This document shows positions 6,129-9,565 of a DNA stretch of 9,565 nt, piece after piece. The stretch is from assembly GCA_002455215.1 (NCBI GenBank), contig DKKK01000220.1, positions 1-9,565 on the forward strand, in the 5' to 3' direction. This DNA is from Anaerolineales bacterium UBA6668 (GTDB taxonomy: Bacteria; Chloroflexota; Anaerolineae; Anaerolineales; UBA6668). The translations under genes were made by a program, and so were the position numbers. Every line of letters starts with the position of its first letter. Positions within the stretch are counted from its first letter, which is position 1. The notes under the pieces were generated by a model that made no database searches, had not been told where the DNA came from, and was given only the letters and a program-made list of their open reading frames with translations.

Positions 6129-6165
6129 GAAAAAACGCAATTTGTCCCCGTGCCAAGTATATAAA
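6129..6165 (+). promoter_or_regulatory. Promoter-like element of the gamma-glutamyltransferase gene
   Basis: An A-tract plus ACGCAATT (6130-6142) is followed, after a 17-bp spacer from ACGCAA (6135-6140), by TATATA (6158-6163). The -35 part is unlike the sigma-70 consensus. The same layout recurs at 9419-9453 (+) and at 9409-9374 (-), with GTGCC and AGTATA at identical offsets in the two + copies. The -10 ends only 9 nt before ATG 6173, so the mRNA would be leaderless or nearly so. Inference: this may be an ECF-type promoter read by the sigma factor encoded at 8694-9305. Confidence 0.5.
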
Positions 6166-6172
6166 CCCCGCC

Positions 6173-7795
6173 ATGCTTCCATTCCACTCCCGCCGTTCCC
6201 CCGTCTTGTCGCGTCATGCCATGCTTGCCGCCAGCCAGCCAACCGCAGTTTCGGCTGGGCTAAGCATTTTGCGCCAAGGGGGTACTGCCGCCGATGCCGC
6301 CATTGCCACAGCCGCCGCGCTGGCTGTAACCGAACCCTGTTCCACCGGCATTGGCGGCGATTGCTTTGCCCTGTATTATTCTGCTCATACCCAAAAAGTG
6401 AGTGCGCTCAATGGTTCGGGGCGCAGTGCGCAAGCACTCGATTTAGCACGTTTGGCAAAAGACGGCTATCAGCACGGTTTGCCCGCCTTTCATGCCCACA
6501 CGGTCACCGTACCCGGCGCATGTGCAGGCTGGTGCGATTTGCTGGAACGTTTTGGGCGGCTCGATTTAGCCAGCGTCTTAGCGCCTGCCATTGAGTTGGC
6601 AGAGCGCGGCTTTGCCGTCAGCCCGCTGACGGCTGTGCAATGGGAACGCGGCGTGGAGCGGCAGATTCGCCCCCAAGGTGGGTGGGAACTGACCCTCGAA
6701 GGGCGGGCTCCGCGGGCGGGTGAGATTTTTCGCAATGCGGGCTATGCCCGCACCTTGCGGCAAGTCGCTCAACTGGGTAAAGATGGCTTTTATCAAGGCG
6801 AGATTGCAGAAGCAATTGTGCGAGCCGTGCGCGAAAAGGGTGGCGTGCTAACCACTGCCGATCTAGCCCAACACACCAGCACCTGGGAACAACCCATTAG
6901 CACCCGTTATCGTCATTTGCAAGTGTGGGAATGTCCCCCTAATGGGCAGGGACTTGCCGCATTGTTGGCACTTAACCTGCTCGAAGGCTTTGACCTTTCC
7001 GAGCATCCACCGCTCTCCCCCACACGCTTGCACCTGCAAATCGAAGCCATGCGCCTTGCCTTTGCCGATGCACGTTGGTATGTGGCAGACCCCAACTTTG
7101 CCCAAATTCCCCTGCCGGAGCTACTTTCCAAAGCCTATGCCACGCACCGCCGTAAGCAGATAGACCCCACCCGCGCCACGCTCGACCCCGTTCACGGCAC
7201 ACCCACCAGCAGTAGTGGCACGGTTTATTTTTGTGTGGTAGATGGCGAAGGCAATGCCTGCTCGTTTATCAATAGCAATTACATGGGCTTTGGCACGGGG
7301 ATTGTGCCAACCGGTTGGGGGTTTCCTTTGCAAAATCGTGGGCACAACTTTGCTTGGCAGGCTGGGCATCCCAATGCGCTAGCGGGTGGCAAACGCCCCT
7401 ACCACACCATTATCCCGGCAATGCTAACCCATCCAGACGGGCGTTTGTGGGGACCGCTGGGCGTGATGGGCGGCTTTATGCAACCGCAAGGGCATTTGCA
7501 AGTGGTGAGTGCTCTCGCTGATGATGGGTTGGATGTGCAGAGTGCCCTGGACCAAGCGCGTTTTTGCATTGAACCACAGGGAAGTGAGCCGCTCAGTGCC
7601 GGGGCTGTGGCACTGGAAGAAGGCATTGATTTGGCATGTCAGCGCAAGTTGGCAGAGTGGGGGCACTCAGTCTATGCGGTGCAGGGGCAAGCCCGCTCGC
7701 TCTTTGGGCGTGGACAAATCATTTACCGTGCCGACAATGGCGTGCTGTGGGGCGGAAGTGACCCGCGTGCCGATGGCTGTGCAATGGGGCTTTAG
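6173..7795 (+). CDS. Gamma-glutamyltransferase family protein (Ntn hydrolase)
   Basis: This 540-aa protein belongs to the self-cleaving GGT family, which transfers or hydrolyses gamma-glutamyl groups of glutathione-like compounds. The N-terminus RRSPVLSRHAMLAASQP (7-23), the block GGTAADAAIATAAALAVTEP (36-55) and GIGGDCFALYY (59-69) are family hallmarks. The autocatalytic nucleophile is probably T350 (7220-7222), in SSSGTVYFCVVDGEGNAC, aligned with the TTHYSVVD of E. coli GGT. Cleavage there gives subunits of about 349 and 191 residues. VMGGFMQPQGHLQV, instead of the canonical PGG segment, places it in the less-studied YwrD-like branch, so the substrate may not be glutathione. There is no signal peptide, so it acts in the cytoplasm. 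No Shine-Dalgarno precedes ATG 6173; a TATATA box lies just upstream. The stop overlaps that of the convergent anti-sigma gene by 4 nt. Confidence 0.92.
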   Translation: MLPFHSRRSPVLSRHAMLAASQPTAVSAGLSILRQGGTAADAAIATAAALAVTEPCSTGIGGDCFALYYSAHTQKVSALNGSGRSAQALDLARLAKDGYQHGLPAFHAHTVTVPGACAGWCDLLERFGRLDLASVLAPAIELAERGFAVSPLTAVQWERGVERQIRPQGGWELTLEGRAPRAGEIFRNAGYARTLRQVAQLGKDGFYQGEIAEAIVRAVREKGGVLTTADLAQHTSTWEQPISTRYRHLQVWECPPNGQGLAALLALNLLEGFDLSEHPPLSPTRLHLQIEAMRLAFADARWYVADPNFAQIPLPELLSKAYATHRRKQIDPTRATLDPVHGTPTSSSGTVYFCVVDGEGNACSFINSNYMGFGTGIVPTGWGFPLQNRGHNFAWQAGHPNALAGGKRPYHTIIPAMLTHPDGRLWGPLGVMGGFMQPQGHLQVVSALADDGLDVQSALDQARFCIEPQGSEPLSAGAVALEEGIDLACQRKLAEWGHSVYAVQGQARSLFGRGQIIYRADNGVLWGGSDPRADGCAMGL

Positions 7796-8550
7796 CGGGC
7801 AGTGCGACTGCGTACGATTAACATCAATAGAATTGAGATTAACAGCATTACACTTAGCACCACACCCGCCACTCGTAAAGCAACTGTCAGCGGGTTGATG
7901 GTTTGGGGTTGAAGGGGAGGGGCTTCTGCCGTTAGAATTTCTGCTTCGGGTGTTGCTTCCAGTGTTGCTTCCGGCACACTTGCCGCGACTTTTGCGGTTT
8001 CTGTTTCTGCTGGGGCGGCATTTCCGACCAGTGGTGTGTCGCCACTCCCGACCAGTGGTGTTTCCGCATTGGAAAGGTCGGGGGCAGGTGCGGCGCCCAG
8101 CATTGTCTCCGGTTGTGCTGTTTCCGGTATCTCAATAGTAACGGTGTTGGCTGTATCCGCGCTTGCCATTGCTCCCCCCTCCGCCACACTCGTTTGCATT
8201 ACGGGGGTTGCGCTGGGGAGCCCTCCAAAGTAAAGATTTGCCGAAACGACCATCGCCAACAATGTAGACATGGCAATGCTTGCCCAGCACAAACTGTTGA
8301 ACCAACGCGGTGACCACAATTGGGTTTGTGGATGAACTTGTTCGGGGCGTAGGGTAAAACTGCGTGGAATCTGCACGCTAGGCAGTTCGCGCAAGAGTTT
8401 GCGAGTCAAGCTTAGTTCAGCGAGTTCGCTTTGCAGGGTCGCATCACGCTTCGCGGCTTCCTGCACTTGGCGTGCTTCATCTGTCGGCAACATACCATCT
8501 AGGTAAGCCGAGATTCGCTCAAGTTGTTCGGGGGAAAGGTTTGCAGACAT
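7792..8550 (-). CDS. Membrane anti-sigma factor, ECF type without zinc motif
   Basis: This 252-aa protein is encoded downstream of the ECF sigma gene on the same strand and probably sequesters that sigma at the membrane. Residues 5-55 (LSPEQLERISAYLDGMLPTDEARQVQEA...) form the helical anti-sigma domain; the HxxxCxxC of zinc-binding ZAS proteins is absent. PRSFTLRPEQV at 62-72 is a common linker motif of such factors. Membrane segments are predicted at about 84-107 and 222-246. The segment between them (108-221) is low-complexity, rich in Ala, Glu, Pro and Thr, and would lie outside, with a short basic tail (RSRTAR) back inside. The linker contains duplicated TPLVG and EAT(L/P) units. ATG 8550 has no clear Shine-Dalgarno. 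A sensor role by proteolysis or ligand binding in the external linker is inferred. Confidence 0.85.
   Translation of the reverse strand: MSANLSPEQLERISAYLDGMLPTDEARQVQEAAKRDATLQSELAELSLTRKLLRELPSVQIPRSFTLRPEQVHPQTQLWSPRWFNSLCWASIAMSTLLAMVVSANLYFGGLPSATPVMQTSVAEGGAMASADTANTVTIEIPETAQPETMLGAAPAPDLSNAETPLVGSGDTPLVGNAAPAETETAKVAASVPEATLEATPEAEILTAEAPPLQPQTINPLTVALRVAGVVLSVMLLISILLMLIVRSRTAR
7950..8061. repeat. Short tandem repeats in the anti-sigma linker coding region
   Basis: GTGTTGCTTCC occurs at 7950-7960 and 7962-7972 (period 12). CCGACCAGTGGTGT occurs at 8024-8037 and 8048-8061 (period 24). Both periods are multiples of three, so copy-number change would keep the reading frame. They encode the repeated EAT and TPLVG units of the extracytoplasmic linker. 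Confidence 0.6.
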
Positions 8551-8624
8551 GTGTAAAAGCCAAAAATTAGAAAACTACGCTATTCGGCATGGTAAAGGGT
8601 TGTATTTTTCCCGACAAGGTTGGT

Positions 8625-8654
8625 AATTGCGTTCTTATTTAAAAAAACGTAATT
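8625..8654. repeat. Inverted repeat in the sigma/anti-sigma gap
   Basis: AATTGCGTT (8625-8633) and AACGTAATT (8646-8654) are inverted with one G/T-compatible mismatch and a 12-nt centre containing a run of A. The arms match the -35-like AACGCAATT of the promoters at 6129-6165 and 9374-9453. On the minus strand the first arm could belong to a promoter for the anti-sigma gene, but no good -10 follows at 17-18 bp. The rest of the 143-nt gap (8551-8693) shows nothing recognisable. Confidence 0.4.
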
Positions 8655-8693
8655 TTCATCGCTTCGAAGGTTTGGGTAGAGACGGGACGCTTC

Positions 8694-9305
8694 TTATGTG
8701 CGTTCATTTGCTAGACGATACTTGTCCGGCAAAAGTTCCGAAAAAAGTCCACGCAGACAATTTCTTAAGCTTCCGCGTGCCCGTGCCAAACGGCTTTTCA
8801 CTGTACCCAATTGCACTTTGGTAATGACAGAAATTTCATTGTAGTCGTAGCCTTGCACATCGCACAGCACAACGGTTACGCGTTGGTCTTCGGGTAAACT
8901 GGAAAGGCATTTTTGTACCGCGCGGGACATTTCGGCTCGTTCGCTGGCGGCAGATGGGCTTTCGGCAATGGAAAAAAGTGGAGAAGGGGCGGCACTTTCG
9001 GTGTCTGGTTCTACGGGCAGATCTTCCCAAGATGTGGCGGGGCGGCGTTTGCGGCGGCGTAGCTCATCGTAGCAGGCATTGGTGGCAATGCGCATGAGCC
9101 AGCTTTTAAATGAGCCGCCTCGGTAACTGCGTAGGTTTTTATAGGCAGAGATGAAGGCTTCTTGGGTGGCATCTGCCGCGGCATCTTCATCGCCCAAAAT
9201 TCGATAACATAGGTTGTATAAACGGGCTTGATAGCTGAGTACCAACCGATTGAATGCGGGCAAGTCGCCATTTTGGGCTGTTTGGATGAGAATTTCTTCT
9301 TCCAT
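8694..9305 (-). CDS. RNA polymerase sigma factor, ECF subfamily
   Basis: This 203-aa protein has the two regions of group 4 sigma factors. Region 2 spans about 10-88: LVLSYQARLYNLCYRILGD, then DAAADATQEAFISAYKNLRSYRG, then SFKSWLMRIATNACYDELRRRKRR, the -10-recognition and core-binding part. Region 4 spans about 128-184: LPEDQRVTVVLCDVQGYDYNEISV, then QLGTVKSRLARARGSLR, the -35-binding helix-turn-helix. The linker is acidic and Ser/Pro-rich. The cognate membrane anti-sigma factor lies 143 nt downstream, so the pair probably transduces an envelope signal. A candidate autoregulated promoter lies about 70 nt upstream of ATG 9305. Its regulon is unknown; the gamma-glutamyltransferase gene is a candidate member because it has the same promoter-like element. 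The start codon has only a weak ribosome-binding site (GAGAAAA). Confidence 0.93.
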   Translation of the reverse strand: MEEEILIQTAQNGDLPAFNRLVLSYQARLYNLCYRILGDEDAAADATQEAFISAYKNLRSYRGGSFKSWLMRIATNACYDELRRRKRRPATSWEDLPVEPDTESAAPSPLFSIAESPSAASERAEMSRAVQKCLSSLPEDQRVTVVLCDVQGYDYNEISVITKVQLGTVKSRLARARGSLRNCLRGLFSELLPDKYRLANERT

Positions 9306-9373
9306 AAAAGTTTTCTCGCAAGGAAAGAAAAACGAGTGCTCTGGTAAATAGACTGGGCAATTTTATTCTGCCG

Positions 9374-9409
9374 AAGATAGTACACGCGGGTATTGAATTG
9401 CGTTTTTTT
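9374..9409 (-). promoter_or_regulatory. Promoter-like element of the ECF sigma gene
   Basis: Reading the minus strand, an A7 tract and CGCAATT (9409-9396) are followed by TATCTT at 9379-9374, 18 bp after ACGCAA. This matches the layout in front of the gamma-glutamyltransferase gene. Transcription would start near 9367, about 60 nt before the sigma start codon. Sharing one element between a sigma gene and another gene is typical of ECF autoregulation; the assignment is an inference. Confidence 0.45.
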
Positions 9410-9432
9410 GTTTATGGAGAAAAAGCGCAATT
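9396..9432. repeat. 13-bp inverted repeat between divergent promoter-like elements
   Basis: AATTGCGTTTTTT (9396-9408) and AAAAAGCGCAATT (9420-9432) pair over 13 positions with a single G-T wobble, around an 11-nt centre. The arms are the -35-like parts of the two back-to-back elements described here, so the symmetry may simply reflect two copies of one binding motif. A terminator is unlikely because the T-run is inside the stem. Confidence 0.55.
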
Positions 9433-9453
9433 TTCATGTGTGCCGAGTATAAA
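9419..9453 (+). promoter_or_regulatory. Divergent promoter-like element pointing out of the window
   Basis: A5-GCGCAATT (9420-9432), a 17-bp spacer and TATAAA (9448-9453) match the transferase-gene element position for position, including GTGCC (9440-9444) and AGTATA (9446-9451). It faces right, away from the sigma gene. No convincing coding region starts before the window edge. The rest (9454-9565) contains only a small perfect hairpin, TGATTT/AAATCA at 9468-9482. Confidence 0.4.
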
Positions 9454-9565
9454 TGAACGCTGGGCGGTGATTTGGTAAATCATGCGCTAAGTAAGTATTG
9501 TATCTTGTTTTAGGAATATACTCAACAGGGGAAGTTGGTTGGGGTGCGGTTCAAAGTTTCGGAAA

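Noticed and set aside
6118..6594. 158-aa open frame on the plus strand
   Set aside because: It overlaps the start of the gamma-glutamyltransferase gene in another frame, is Arg/Cys/His-rich and matches no family.
8641..8680. Plus-strand A7-CGTAATTTTCAT at 8641 as a working promoter
   Set aside because: No TAT-like hexamer follows at 17-18 bp and no + strand gene starts downstream.
9011..9430. 139-aa minus-strand open frame overlapping the sigma gene
   Set aside because: Its second half is an out-of-frame reading of the sigma region 2 codons; the sigma frame has full domain support.
1..9565. CRISPR array, tRNA, rRNA or insertion sequence
   Set aside because: No regularly spaced direct repeats, no tRNA cloverleaf or rRNA segment, and no transposase-like frame were found on either strand.

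Overview
The window looks like a bacterial chromosome segment of roughly balanced GC content. I place it only tentatively in Chloroflexota or a neighbouring lineage. The grounds are the style of the ECF sigma/anti-sigma pair (an anti-sigma with two membrane segments and a long Ala/Glu/Pro/Thr-rich linker), a DUF3891-type protein and a palindromic intergenic repeat. No rRNA, tRNA, CRISPR, transposase or phage gene is visible.

Left part (98-5881, all + strand). This is a tightly packed set of seven genes. In order they are a GntR/HutC-family repressor, a small lipocalin-like protein, a DUF3891-type protein with an HD-like His/His-Asp/Asp pattern, two two-domain lipocalin-like proteins that overlap by 4 nt, a clear homologue of plant red chlorophyll catabolite reductase (RCCR), and an alpha/beta hydrolase with a GHSAGG nucleophile elbow that resembles chlorophyllase-type esterases. 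A near-perfect 36-bp palindrome (58-93) covers the promoter and ribosome-binding region of the repressor gene and is the probable autoregulatory operator. The RCCR homologue, the esterase and five predicted ligand-binding beta-barrel units together suggest a repressor-controlled system that binds and breaks down or modifies a tetrapyrrole (chlorophyll- or bilin-type) or another hydrophobic ester. This is the most interesting content of the window. The function is inferred; no substrate is proven.

Middle (5882-6172). A non-coding stretch holds a possible weak terminator, a MITE-like palindromic repeat of about 99 bp with 10-bp inverted ends (5991-6089), and a promoter-like element directly in front of the next gene.

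Right part (6173-9565). A cytoplasmic gamma-glutamyltransferase-family enzyme (+ strand) runs tail-to-tail into an anti-sigma factor (- strand), with stop codons overlapping by 4 nt. Upstream of the anti-sigma gene, on the same strand, lies its ECF sigma factor. A shared element, an A-tract followed by (A/G)CGCAATT and a TAT-rich -10 hexamer 17-18 bp downstream, occurs in front of the transferase gene, in front of the sigma gene, and pointing out of the window to the right. The last two are back to back. This could be the promoter class read by the local sigma factor, which would place the transferase in the ECF regulon.
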